Assembly: GCF_016100975.1 (NCBI RefSeq)
Contig: NZ_JACFRN010000003.1
Location: 186,001 to 250,000, forward strand
Reading direction: 5' to 3'
Length of the DNA stretch: 64,000 nt
Origin: Lactobacillus sp. W8174
GTDB taxonomy: Bacteria; Bacillota; Bacilli; Lactobacillales; Lactobacillaceae
The position numbers were made by a program, and so were the translations under genes. The notes beneath the pieces are model-generated. The model worked only from the letters and a program-made list of their open reading frames with translations. It searched no databases and had not been told where the DNA came from. Below, piece by piece: positions 9,084-18,368 of this stretch (positions are counted from its first letter, which is position 1; every line of letters begins with the position of its first letter).

Positions 9084-9866
9084 ATGGCAGAAAAGAAAAC
9101 TGAAGCACAAGCTAAAATAGATACTAGCAAGCAGGAAAAACTAAAAGAAAAAGTAATCAATCAAAATATAGATGATGAAGTCAAACAAATGCAGCCTGCT
9201 GAATTGCGTAAACAACTCAGTAATAAAAATTCTGACTATGTTTTTCGCTTGCAAAAAGAACTTGAAACACAAGGCAAGATGAGTCATGAAGATGCTCAAA
9301 AGAAAGTAGATGAGCTTTTGAATGATTTAATAATCGCACAGCGTCATGGTCAACCGGCCAGTACATATTACGGCCTATCACCTAAATTAAAAGCTGCTGA
9401 TATGTTAAAGCCGAAAAAGCGGAAAGCTTCTGATATTCCGTTTTGGCAATATGCCACAGATAATGCTTTATTTTATGTTGCCCTTTTCTTTGGTCTTTTT
9501 GGCTTAATTGGTTTATTCCAAAAGAACAACAAATATAATTCAGAGATGGGTGCATTAACCTTACTGATTGTTGGTGCTGCATTAGGTGTTTTTATGACCA
9601 AGTATAATGAGTGGGTTTTACCTAATGGTGGTAAAAATCGTAAAATTCCCTGGTCAAAATTAATTTGGGGCTTCATTTTAATGATGGCATTGCTCTTTAT
9701 CTGTTTTGGCGTACTGTCTTTGCGGGCATTACAAATTATTAATCCAGTTTTACCAGGAATATATAATTTGATAATTGCTGCGGTGGCATACGGTATTCGC
9801 TGGCTTTTCCGCCGTCATTATCAGATCATTGGCTCTGCATTTTCACCAGCTGATAGGAGTAAATAG
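9084..9866 (+). CDS. DUF1129 family membrane protein
   Basis: 260 residues: a charged, Lys/Glu/Gln-rich cytoplasmic N-terminus of about 120 residues, then four hydrophobic segments (about 135-160, 162-180, 195-217 and 222-245). This matches the DUF1129 membrane proteins found after ychF in lactobacilli. No enzymatic motif is seen. It starts 10 bases after ychF and ends the partition-cluster operon before a terminator. Confidence 0.75.
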   Translation: MAEKKTEAQAKIDTSKQEKLKEKVINQNIDDEVKQMQPAELRKQLSNKNSDYVFRLQKELETQGKMSHEDAQKKVDELLNDLIIAQRHGQPASTYYGLSPKLKAADMLKPKKRKASDIPFWQYATDNALFYVALFFGLFGLIGLFQKNNKYNSEMGALTLLIVGAALGVFMTKYNEWVLPNGGKNRKIPWSKLIWGFILMMALLFICFGVLSLRALQIINPVLPGIYNLIIAAVAYGIRWLFRRHYQIIGSAFSPADRSK

Positions 9867-9913
9867 GTGCTTTTTGTCAAGAAAAGAGCTATACTTAGAT
9901 AACTATATATTTT

Positions 9914-9957
9914 AAAGGATAAATAGATTTACTATGAATCTATTTATCCTTTTTAAA
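9914..9957 (+). terminator. Intrinsic terminator after DUF1129 gene
   Basis: A perfect 16-bp stem (9914-9929 with 9937-9952), 7-base loop, then a T run. Confidence 0.92.
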
Positions 9958-10010
9958 CTGATACATATAAGAATTAAATAACGTTTTAACAAATTAGAAA
10001 GAGGTATTTA

Positions 10011-11735
10011 ATGATTAACACGTTGCGTAAGTCAATCAGGCAGTATAAAAAACTGTCTTTGCTGTCGCCACTCTTTGTCACTGGTGAAGTTATCATTGAA
10101 ATGTTAATACCATATTTGGTTGGTATTTTAATTGATAATGGCATTATGAAAGGGAACATGCCCTACATTACTAAAAGCGGTATTGTTTTATTGGTGTTTA
10201 CGGTTCTTTCACTTGTTTTGGGTTCTGGTGCCAGCTATGCCTCTGCTCATGCTGCAGCGGGGTTTGCAGCTAATTTGCGTAAAGACATGTTTTATCACGT
10301 GCAAGATTATTCTTTTGAAAATATTGATAATTTTTCTAGTGCCAGTTTGGTTACGAGAATGACGACTGACGTTAATAACGTTCAGATGTCTTATCAAATA
10401 TTAATTAGAATTGCAGTCAGAGCGCCAATGATGTTATTGGTTTCAATAATCATGTCTGTTATTGTCAGTCCCCAATTATCACTGGTATTTGTAGTGATTG
10501 CCCCAGTTTTTGTCATTCTGCTCGGTATCATTATTAAAAGTGCCAGCAAGTATTTTCCTAAGATTTTTAGGGGCTATGACCGCATGAACCAAGTAGTGCG
10601 GGAAAACATTCGTGGCATTCGTGAAGTTAAAACCTATGTGCAAGAAGAAGCACAAACAGTTAAATTTAAAAAATCTGCCGGCTTTATCTACAGACTATTT
10701 GCAACTGCACAAAAAATCATGTCATTGAACTCACTTGTGGTTATGGCAGTGTTAAATATTTCTAACCTGGCTATTTGCTGGTTTGGGGCCAAAGAAATTG
10801 TTGGTGGCAGTTTACAAACTGGTCAGCTTATTTCAATGTTTTCATATTCAAACTCTGTCTTAGGCAGTTTGAATATGTTGGCAATGATCTTTACTCAACT
10901 GGTTGTCTCTGCTGCTAGTGGTCACAGAATTGCTGACGTTATCAATGAAAAACCATCAATTGAAAATCCACGCAAACCTTTAAAGCATGTAAACAATGGT
11001 GAAGTAATTTTTGATCACGTTAATTTTAAATATGATCCAGATGATAAGAACCTGGCTTTAAACAATATCAATTTAACCATTAAACCGGGTGAGACAATTG
11101 GTATTATTGGGAAAACCGGGTCATCAAAATCAACCTTAGTATCAATGATTCCACGGCTTTATGATACGGATTCAGGAGCCGTTCGGGTATCAGGACACAA
11201 TGTAAAATCATATGATTTAAAAACACTGCGTGACAACGTGGCGATGGTTTTGCAAAATAATGTTCTGTTTTCAGGAACCATTAAGGAGAACCTTAAATGG
11301 GGTGACGAAAATGCCACTGATGAAGAAATTATTGCTGCTGCCAAAATTGCTCATGCAGATGATTTTATTCGTGAAATGCCTGACCAGTATGAAACTATGG
11401 TTGAACAAGGCGGGGCTAATGTTTCCGGTGGCCAAAAGCAAAGAATTACAATTGCAAGGGCATTGCTAAAGAGGCCTAAGATTTTAATTTTGGATGATTC
11501 TACTTCAGCGGTTGATACACAAACTGAGCGTCAAATCCGCGAAGCACTGGTAGAAAATATGCCGGATACCACTAAAATAATTATTTCGCAGAGGATCGTA
11601 TCCATTAAGGATGCAGACAGAATAATTGTCATGGATGATGGTAAAATTCAGGATATTGGTACGCATGAAGAACTGATGCAGCGCAATGACTTGTACAGCT
11701 CGATTGCCAAGTTTCAAGAAGAACAGAAGAAGTAG
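10011..11735 (+). CDS. Heterodimeric ABC exporter, subunit with degenerate ATP site
   Basis: Type IV ABC exporter half-transporter of 574 residues with six transmembrane helices and a nucleotide-binding domain. Walker A is GKTGSSKST (Ser where Gly is usual), the signature is VSGGQ, Walker B ends in LILDDSTSAVD with Asp instead of the catalytic Glu, and the switch His is Gln (IISQRIVSI). These changes mark it as the non-catalytic-site half of a heterodimer such as BmrCD or LmrCD. Together with the next gene it should export drugs or lipophilic compounds. AGAGAGG-type Shine-Dalgarno precedes the ATG. Confidence 0.92.
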   Translation: MINTLRKSIRQYKKLSLLSPLFVTGEVIIEMLIPYLVGILIDNGIMKGNMPYITKSGIVLLVFTVLSLVLGSGASYASAHAAAGFAANLRKDMFYHVQDYSFENIDNFSSASLVTRMTTDVNNVQMSYQILIRIAVRAPMMLLVSIIMSVIVSPQLSLVFVVIAPVFVILLGIIIKSASKYFPKIFRGYDRMNQVVRENIRGIREVKTYVQEEAQTVKFKKSAGFIYRLFATAQKIMSLNSLVVMAVLNISNLAICWFGAKEIVGGSLQTGQLISMFSYSNSVLGSLNMLAMIFTQLVVSAASGHRIADVINEKPSIENPRKPLKHVNNGEVIFDHVNFKYDPDDKNLALNNINLTIKPGETIGIIGKTGSSKSTLVSMIPRLYDTDSGAVRVSGHNVKSYDLKTLRDNVAMVLQNNVLFSGTIKENLKWGDENATDEEIIAAAKIAHADDFIREMPDQYETMVEQGGANVSGGQKQRITIARALLKRPKILILDDSTSAVDTQTERQIREALVENMPDTTKIIISQRIVSIKDADRIIVMDDGKIQDIGTHEELMQRNDLYSSIAKFQEEQKK

Positions 11736-11744
11736 GTGATTAAT

Positions 11745-13607
11745 TTGAATAAAGCAGTGGAAAAGCAAAATAACCAAATCTCTGGTAAACGTTCTACAAT
11801 ACTGTGGCGTCTGCTTAAATTAGTTGCCAGCACCAGTCCTTGGATGCTTATCAGTTCTACAGTTGCCATAATTCTCACGGCTGCTGCGAATGTTTTAGGT
11901 TCCTTGTTTATTGAACGCTTGATAAATACTTACATTATTCCGCTAACCAAAGAGGCCAGACCAGATTTTGGTCCACTTTTGCACGCAATTGCGGTAATGT
12001 TTGGCTGTTATGCTATTGGATTCATTTCTAATTATCTTTTTGCAATGTTAATGGCAGTTTTAGCACAAAAAGTCCAATTCAGAGTGCGGATGGAAATGTT
12101 TGAGCACATGGAAAAATTGCCAATTTCTTATTTCGATGAAAATGATTATGGCGACATCATGAGCTGTTATACTAACGACATTGATACGTTGCAACAAATG
12201 ATTTCTCAATCGATTCCACAGTTTATGAACTCAGCTTTAAACCTTATTTTTGTTTTGGGTGCGATGGTGATTTTAAGCTGGCAGCTAACTATTTTTACTT
12301 TAGTAGTCTTTGCCCTTTCTATTATCGTTGTCCGCTTTTTAACGATACGTTCAGCTCATTACTTTAAGCTGCAGCAAAAAGAATTAGGACAAGTTAACGG
12401 ATATAATGAAGAAATGCTTAATGGTCTTAAGGTAATTAAAGTCTTTAGCCATGAGCCTGAAGTTGAGCAAGATTTTAATGCTTATAACGATTCTTTGCAG
12501 GTAGCATCTGGCAAGGCTCATACTTACGCCACGATTTTATTTCCAATTATGGGTAACTTGGGCAACTTGCTTTATGTTTTAATTGCAGTTTTAGGTGGTG
12601 CGGTAGCCATCAACCATATTGCACCTCTTTCATTAGGGGTTATTGGTGCCTTTCTGCAATTATCAAAACAGTTTGCAATGCCGATAGCTCAGATTTCACA
12701 ACAGTTAAATTCTATCGTAATGGCTTTAGCCGGTGCGGAAAGAATTTTCGATTTAGAGGATCAGACAGTTGAAGTTGATGATGGTGATGTAACTATCACC
12801 AAAGACGAAGATGTAAAGGGTGCTTGGCACTGGAATGTACCGCAAAAAGATGGGTCAGTGAAGAAAGTTACTGTCAATGGTCATATTGTTTTTGATCATG
12901 TCAACTTTGGCTATTCGCCTAATAAACAAATTTTGTATGATATTTCGATTGATGCCAAACCGGGTATGAAAGTGGCACTGGTTGGTGAAACCGGAGCGGG
13001 TAAAACCACTATTTCCAATATGATTAATCGCTTCTACGAAATTAATTCTGGTACTATAACCTATGACGGTATTCCGATTAATAGAATTAAAAAAGATGAT
13101 TTAAGGCGGTCATTATCAATAGTATTGCAGGACACACACATGTTTACTGGTACAGTTATGGATAATATCCGCTTTGGTAATACCGAAGCAAGTGATGATG
13201 ATGTGTATCAAGCAGCGCATTTGTCGCATGCTGATGAATTCATTCATCACTTGGACGAAGGCTACAAAACCATTATCGATGGTAATGGCGGAGACCTGTC
13301 TCAGGGTCAAATGCAGCTTCTCAGTATTGCGCGGGCGATGATCGCTGATGAACCAGTCATGATTTTAGATGAGGCAACTTCCAGCATTGATACGCAAACT
13401 GAAAAGTTAGTGCAGGCTGGTATGGATAATCTGCTTGCAGGACGTACAAGTTTTGTTATTGCCCACCGTCTTTCCACAATTGTTAACTCGGACTTGATTT
13501 TAGTACTTGATCATGGTCATATTATTGAAGCCGGTAACCATGAGCAGCTTCTAAAGCAAAAGGGTTACTACTACGAGTTATATACTGGCAAAAAAGAAAT
13601 ACAGTAA
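11745..13607 (+). CDS. Heterodimeric ABC exporter, catalytic subunit
   Basis: Partner half-transporter of about 620 residues: six membrane helices, Walker A GETGAGKTT, signature LSQGQ (degenerate compared with LSGGQ), Walker B with Glu (MILDEATSSID) and a proper switch His (IAHRLSTI). The signature of the other subunit and this Walker set form the working ATP site. An insertion of about 35 residues (around 345-380, acidic then WHWNVPQKDG) precedes the nucleotide-binding domain. A TTG start at 11745 is preferred over GTG at 11736 because TAGGTGA would overlap the latter. It begins directly after the first subunit's stop. Confidence 0.92.
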   Translation: MNKAVEKQNNQISGKRSTILWRLLKLVASTSPWMLISSTVAIILTAAANVLGSLFIERLINTYIIPLTKEARPDFGPLLHAIAVMFGCYAIGFISNYLFAMLMAVLAQKVQFRVRMEMFEHMEKLPISYFDENDYGDIMSCYTNDIDTLQQMISQSIPQFMNSALNLIFVLGAMVILSWQLTIFTLVVFALSIIVVRFLTIRSAHYFKLQQKELGQVNGYNEEMLNGLKVIKVFSHEPEVEQDFNAYNDSLQVASGKAHTYATILFPIMGNLGNLLYVLIAVLGGAVAINHIAPLSLGVIGAFLQLSKQFAMPIAQISQQLNSIVMALAGAERIFDLEDQTVEVDDGDVTITKDEDVKGAWHWNVPQKDGSVKKVTVNGHIVFDHVNFGYSPNKQILYDISIDAKPGMKVALVGETGAGKTTISNMINRFYEINSGTITYDGIPINRIKKDDLRRSLSIVLQDTHMFTGTVMDNIRFGNTEASDDDVYQAAHLSHADEFIHHLDEGYKTIIDGNGGDLSQGQMQLLSIARAMIADEPVMILDEATSSIDTQTEKLVQAGMDNLLAGRTSFVIAHRLSTIVNSDLILVLDHGHIIEAGNHEQLLKQKGYYYELYTGKKEIQ

Positions 13608-13614
13608 TTTTGAT

Positions 13615-13652
13615 AAAATTTTCTCAGCATTATGGTGCTGGGAATTTTTTTG
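13615..13652 (+). terminator. Intrinsic terminator after ABC exporter
   Basis: AAATT..CTCAGCA pairs with TGCTGGGAATTT, followed by a T run. Confidence 0.8.
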
Positions 13653-13805
13653 CTTAAAAAGACCTGCAAGCAATAAATACTTACAGAACGCAAGTTTGTG
13701 TTATGGTAAGGTTTAAGAAATTAGCTGGGTCTAAAGCTATTAACAAAAATCTTTATGTAATTTAGGATAATTAAAAAATTGTCATAGACAAAAGGAATTA
13801 CGCAA

Positions 13806-15332
13806 ATGAATCAAATCATCCAAATTTTAAGTGAACGCCGAGGCGATTTAGGGATTGCATTGCTGCAGCATATACAGATATCATTAATTTCACTGCTGAT
13901 TGCTATGGTAATTGCAATGCCACTAGCTTTTTGGACTGTAAAACATGCCAAAGTAGCAGAATTTTTATTGCAAATTGCCAGTATATTACAAACTATTCCT
14001 TCTTTGGCACTTCTGGGTTTGCTAATACCCCTTGTCGGCATAGGAACAGTTCCTGCGGTAATTGCCTTGATAGTGTATGCTTTATTACCTATCTTTCAGA
14101 ATACCTATTTGGGATTAACAGAAATTGATCCAGCTCTGGAAGAAGCTGCAGATGCGTTCGGCATGTCGCGCATGCAAAAGCTGCTCAAAGTTGAATTACC
14201 TTTAGCTATGCCCACAATTATTTCTGGTATTAGGACAGCTTTAGTTTTAATTATCGGGACAGCTACCATGGCAGCATTAATTGGCGCAGGCGGACTTGGT
14301 AGTTTTATACTACTGGGAATTGACCGTAATAATACTGCTTTAATAATTATCGGCGCAGTTTGTTCAGGTGCCTTGGCTATTATTTTAAGTGCCTTGATCA
14401 AGTGGTTAGAACATGCTTCAGTTAAAACTGCTTTAGGAGTTTTAGCTGTCAGTGTTTTATTTTTGGCAGGCAGTGGTGTTTATGAAACTGTTGCTAATCA
14501 AAAAGAGACGATAACTGTTGCTGGTAAGCTAGGCTCTGAACCCGAAATTTTGATTAATATGTACAAAGAATTAATTGAACAGGGTGATGCGCACGTTCAA
14601 GTGACGTTGAAACCTAATTTTGGTAAGACTACTTTTCTCTTTAGTGCATTAAAAAACGGTAAGATCGATATTTATCCGGAATTTACGGGTACTATTTTAG
14701 AGACTTTTGCTAAAACTCCGGTAAAAACGACGGGTTTATCTGAAAAAGAAACTTATGCTAAAGCTAAAGAATTAGTGAATAAGCAGGATAAACTTACTTT
14801 ACTTAGACCAATGGCCTACGATAACACTTATGCTTTGGCTGTCAAAACCTCTTTTAAAAACAAAAATCATTTAAAGAAAATCAGTGATTTGGCTAATATT
14901 ACTAATCAGTTAAAGGGTGGTATGACTTTAGAATTTATTGACCGTGGAGATGGTTTTAAAGGAATTAAGAAACTATACAAAATTGATTTCCCAGTTAAAT
15001 CAATGGAGCCGGCTCTGCGCTATCAAGCAATAGACCAAAATAAGGTTAACATCGTTGATGCCTATTCAACTGACAGTGAATTGCGGCAGTATCACTTAAG
15101 TATTTTAAAAGATGACAAACATAACTTCCCTATTTATCAGGGTGCTCCTTTAATGAGTAACGACTTTGCACGTCGGCATCCCCAAGTGGTACACAGTTTA
15201 AATAAATTAGCCGGCAAGATCACTGAAAAGCAAATGCAGGAAATGAATTATGAGGTCAATATCAAAAATATGGATCCAGGCCAAGTGGCGCATCATTATT
15301 TAGTAAAACAGCATTTACTTAAGGAGAAATAA
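13806..15332 (+). CDS. Osmolyte/quaternary-amine ABC importer, fused permease and substrate-binding protein
   Basis: 508 residues made of an N-terminal MetI-like permease domain (about 1-215; five to six helices, EEAADAFGMS coupling loop typical of OpuC/ProW permeases) and a C-terminal OpuAC-type binding domain (about 230-505, starting ETITVAGKLGSEPEILINMY). The binding domain therefore sits on the outer face, tethered to the membrane. The family imports glycine betaine, carnitine or choline for osmoprotection; exact substrate is not readable. The ATPase gene follows after one base. The order permease/binding fusion then ATPase differs from the opuCABCD order with separate genes. Confidence 0.9.
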   Translation: MNQIIQILSERRGDLGIALLQHIQISLISLLIAMVIAMPLAFWTVKHAKVAEFLLQIASILQTIPSLALLGLLIPLVGIGTVPAVIALIVYALLPIFQNTYLGLTEIDPALEEAADAFGMSRMQKLLKVELPLAMPTIISGIRTALVLIIGTATMAALIGAGGLGSFILLGIDRNNTALIIIGAVCSGALAIILSALIKWLEHASVKTALGVLAVSVLFLAGSGVYETVANQKETITVAGKLGSEPEILINMYKELIEQGDAHVQVTLKPNFGKTTFLFSALKNGKIDIYPEFTGTILETFAKTPVKTTGLSEKETYAKAKELVNKQDKLTLLRPMAYDNTYALAVKTSFKNKNHLKKISDLANITNQLKGGMTLEFIDRGDGFKGIKKLYKIDFPVKSMEPALRYQAIDQNKVNIVDAYSTDSELRQYHLSILKDDKHNFPIYQGAPLMSNDFARRHPQVVHSLNKLAGKITEKQMQEMNYEVNIKNMDPGQVAHHYLVKQHLLKEK

Positions 15333-15333
15333 G

Positions 15334-16302
15334 ATGGCTTCAGCAATTAAATTTGAACATGTACAAAAAACTTTTGCCGGTAAAATAGTAGTAAACGATC
15401 TTAATCTTGATATTCAACAAGGTGAACTTTTTGTCCTAGTTGGCAACTCCGGTAGTGGGAAAACAACATCTGTTAAAATGATTAACCGTTTGGAAGACCC
15501 AAATTCTGGCCAGGTTTTAATTAATGAACGGCCTACTACAGAATACGATGTGCAAAAATTGCGCTGGCAAATTGGTTATGTGTTGCAACAAATCGCTCTT
15601 TTTCCGAATATGACCGTTGCCCAAAATATTACTCTCATTCCAGAAATTCAAGGGGTAAACGATAATCTGGAAAAATTGGCAGCCCAACTGCTGCAAAAAG
15701 TGGGTCTCAATCCGCAAGAATACGCTCAACGTTATCCCCAGGAACTGTCTGGTGGTGAACAACAAAGAATTGGCATTTTAAGGGCTATTGCATCAAAGCC
15801 TCCTATCGTGTTGATGGATGAACCTTTTAGTGCACTTGATCCACTTTCTCGAGCAAATTTACAAGAACTAGTTGTTGACTTGCATAAGCAACTGCATAAT
15901 ACTATTTTGTTTGTGACGCATGATATGAACGAGGCACTCCATTTAGCTGATAGAATTGGTATTATGAAGGATGGCCAATTGCTGCAGGTTGATCAGCCAG
16001 AAGAAATTTTACGGCATCCGGCTAATAACTTTGTCCGAGACTTTTTCAGAGGCAGCATAGGCAGCAACCTATATGAAACAACTTTGAAGCAAGCAGCTTT
16101 ATTGACTAAATTTAAACGGGCTGAATCTGGCTCACGGGCGGCAATGCCGTTAATTAATGTCGAGGACACAATTGCTAAATTGTTAACTCTTTTAAGTGAG
16201 CAAAATGAAGTGCTGGTACAAAATGCCAGTGGGGACTTTTTAGGCCTTGTTGATCGGCAATGGCTGGTTACATATCTGAATAATATTAATAGTTTAAAGT
16301 AG
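15334..16302 (+). CDS. Osmolyte ABC importer ATPase (OpuCA/ProV-like)
   Basis: ABC ATPase of 322 residues: Walker A GNSGSGKTT, Q-loop LQQ, signature LSGGEQQR, Walker B VLMDEPFSALDP, switch His in FVTHDMNEAL. ProV/OpuCA-type residues follow (LQVDQPEEILRHPANNFVRDFF). The C-terminal part (about 260-320) resembles one CBS-like unit only (LVQNASGDFLGLVDRQWL), shorter than the tandem CBS pair used for ionic-strength sensing in OpuA, so osmotic gating may be reduced or different. Forms a two-gene operon with the fused permease/binding protein. Confidence 0.92.
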   Translation: MASAIKFEHVQKTFAGKIVVNDLNLDIQQGELFVLVGNSGSGKTTSVKMINRLEDPNSGQVLINERPTTEYDVQKLRWQIGYVLQQIALFPNMTVAQNITLIPEIQGVNDNLEKLAAQLLQKVGLNPQEYAQRYPQELSGGEQQRIGILRAIASKPPIVLMDEPFSALDPLSRANLQELVVDLHKQLHNTILFVTHDMNEALHLADRIGIMKDGQLLQVDQPEEILRHPANNFVRDFFRGSIGSNLYETTLKQAALLTKFKRAESGSRAAMPLINVEDTIAKLLTLLSEQNEVLVQNASGDFLGLVDRQWLVTYLNNINSLK

Positions 16303-16307
16303 AAACT

Positions 16308-16332
16308 AAGCTGGAAAATCCGGCTTTTTTAA
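16308..16332 (+). terminator. Intrinsic terminator after osmolyte importer
   Basis: AAGCTGG pairs with CCGGCTT (one G-T pair) around AAAAT, followed by six T. Confidence 0.8.
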
Positions 16333-16378
16333 TAAAACAATAAAGTTATGCTTGAATATTAGTAGTTTGTTACAAAAT

Positions 16379-16396
16379 TGTCTAAAATATTAGACA
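16379..16396. promoter_or_regulatory. Inverted repeat upstream of two-component system
   Basis: TGTCTAA and TTAGACA flank a 4-base centre, a perfect 7-bp inverted repeat about 83 bases before the response-regulator ATG and next to likely promoter elements. Possible operator; the binding protein is unknown. Confidence 0.4.
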
Positions 16397-16478
16397 TAGA
16401 TTCTGCTACACTATATTTAGTAGAATATAAAAATAAAACGAATATAATCAATAAGTAAAAAGAAGGGAAATTAGCCCT

Positions 16479-17165
16479 ATGAAAATTTTAGTTGTTGACG
16501 ACGATAAAGAAATCGTCGAACTGTTAAGTATTTATCTTAAAAATGAAGGGTATACCCCAGTCGTTGCCTACAGCGGCAAAGAAGCAATTACAAAATTAAC
16601 TACCACTCCTGATATTGCATTAATGATTTTAGATGTCATGATGCCTAATATGAGTGGAATTGATGTTATTAAGGAAGTTCGTAAGGATTCAGACATTCCT
16701 ATTATTATTGTGTCTGCCAAAACTGGTGACATGGACAAAATCCAGGGTTTGATTACGGGGGCTGATGACTATGTGTCAAAGCCGTTTAATCCATTAGAGG
16801 TAATGGCACGGGTTCGTTCACTGTTACGTCGCAGTCAAAAGCAGGTCAAAGATGATGAACCTGACATTCTTGAGGTTGGGCCGCTTATTATTAACCGTGA
16901 TTCACATGAAGTAAAAACGATTGATGGCAAAGATATTCAGTTAACTGCTTTGGAATTCGGTATTCTGTATCTTCTCGCCAGTCACCCTAATCGCGTGTTT
17001 TCTGCAGATGAAATTTTTGAACGAGTTTGGCAACAGGAATCGATAGTTTCTGCCAAAACCGTTATGGTGCATGTTTCCCACTTGCGTGACAAGATTCAAA
17101 CGGCTACAGGCGGCGAAGATGTTATTCAAACAGTTTGGGGTGTAGGCTATAAAGTTGAGGCTTAG
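16479..17165 (+). CDS. OmpR/PhoB-family response regulator
   Basis: 228 residues: receiver domain with acidic pocket D7-D8, phosphoacceptor D52 (LMILDVMMPNMSG), Thr/Ser and Lys switch residues (IIVSAKTG, VSKPFNPLE), then a winged-helix DNA-binding domain ending in VIQTVWGVGYKVEA. It should be phosphorylated by the sensor kinase four bases downstream. Sequence resembles the VanR-like group seen in lactobacilli. An inverted repeat upstream may be an autoregulatory site. Regulon unknown. AGAAGGGAA precedes the ATG. Confidence 0.93.
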   Translation: MKILVVDDDKEIVELLSIYLKNEGYTPVVAYSGKEAITKLTTTPDIALMILDVMMPNMSGIDVIKEVRKDSDIPIIIVSAKTGDMDKIQGLITGADDYVSKPFNPLEVMARVRSLLRRSQKQVKDDEPDILEVGPLIINRDSHEVKTIDGKDIQLTALEFGILYLLASHPNRVFSADEIFERVWQQESIVSAKTVMVHVSHLRDKIQTATGGEDVIQTVWGVGYKVEA

Positions 17166-17169
17166 CTAG

Positions 17170-18324
17170 ATGAAAAAAGAAAGAGTCAAGCTGACAGCTG
17201 CTGAAAAAAGCGAGTTGTTTGCTGAAGGCGTTATAACGGTGATCTTGCTGTTATTGTTAAACCTATCGGTGATTATTTTAATCAACTTGACAATTTTACA
17301 AAATAAAAACCTGGTTAACGGTATTTATTTTTTAAAAAGAACCATTACTTTTGCTGGTGGACGTCACTTGTGGTCTTGGCAAAATACCTTTATCGTTTTT
17401 ATGGGTATTGGTGATTTGATCGTGCTTTATTGGCGCTTAATTCGGCGTTATCATCAAATGCAGTTAAGACACGTTATTTCTGAATTGCATTATATTGCCA
17501 AAGGACATTTTGATCATACAATTTCTTTTAAGGTTAAAACAGACCTGCAGAAAGTAATTGATTCGATTAACTCATTAGTGGATAGTACGGTCACCGCAAT
17601 TAATGAAGAAAAGGCGATTGAAAAGTCTAAAGATGAACTAATTAGTAATGTTTCTCATGATATCAGAACGCCTTTAACCTCTGTTATCGGTTATTTAGGT
17701 TTGCTTAAATCGGGGGTGTCGGATCCAGCAGATCAACAAAAATATCTTAATATCGCATATATGAAAGCAGAACAAATGAAGTCATTAGCTCATGATCTGC
17801 TTGAGTATACAACGTTAAAATCAACTAGTACCAAACTAAACTTGTCCTCTTTACATATTTTTTCTATGTTAGAGCAGGTGGCAGCAGGTTTTGAATTTGA
17901 GGGTCAGGAAAAAGGGATAGTATTTAACATAGAAGCAAGACCCAAAGATTTAACAATTCAAGCTGATGCAGAAAAGCTGGTACGTGTATACAATAATCTC
18001 ATCACTAACGCACTTAAATATGGTACAGGGGCAACGCAAATTAATTTAATTGCCAATTTGGTTAACAACAATGAAGTAGAACTGCGGGTAGAAAATAATG
18101 GTGCCCAAATTCCTGAAGAGTCGCTAAAGAAAATATTTGAACGGTTTTACAGAGTTGAAGGTTCTCGCAATACTAAAACAGGTGGTACTGGATTAGGTCT
18201 GTCAATTACCAAAAGCATTGTTGATCTTCATCACGGCAAGATTCGTTGTGAATCTGATAAAGATTGGACCCGTTTCATTATTTGTCTGCCTTTGAACCTA
18301 AAGAGTGAAAAAACTCCAGCATAG
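17170..18324 (+). CDS. Sensor histidine kinase
   Basis: 384 residues with two membrane helices (about 20-43 and 75-92) enclosing a short outer loop of about 30 residues, a HAMP-like linker, an H-box SNVSHDIRTPLTS (phosphorylated His about residue 163), N-box (NNLITNALKYG), and G boxes (KTGGTGLGLSITKS). The small extracellular loop suggests sensing within or near the membrane, as in intramembrane-sensing kinases for envelope stress. The gene lies directly before murE, which also concerns the cell wall, but a functional tie is inference. Confidence 0.93.
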   Translation: MKKERVKLTAAEKSELFAEGVITVILLLLLNLSVIILINLTILQNKNLVNGIYFLKRTITFAGGRHLWSWQNTFIVFMGIGDLIVLYWRLIRRYHQMQLRHVISELHYIAKGHFDHTISFKVKTDLQKVIDSINSLVDSTVTAINEEKAIEKSKDELISNVSHDIRTPLTSVIGYLGLLKSGVSDPADQQKYLNIAYMKAEQMKSLAHDLLEYTTLKSTSTKLNLSSLHIFSMLEQVAAGFEFEGQEKGIVFNIEARPKDLTIQADAEKLVRVYNNLITNALKYGTGATQINLIANLVNNNEVELRVENNGAQIPEESLKKIFERFYRVEGSRNTKTGGTGLGLSITKSIVDLHHGKIRCESDKDWTRFIICLPLNLKSEKTPA

Positions 18325-18368
18325 CTGTGGTATAATTTTGACTGAGATAATAAATAGAGGAGTATAGC

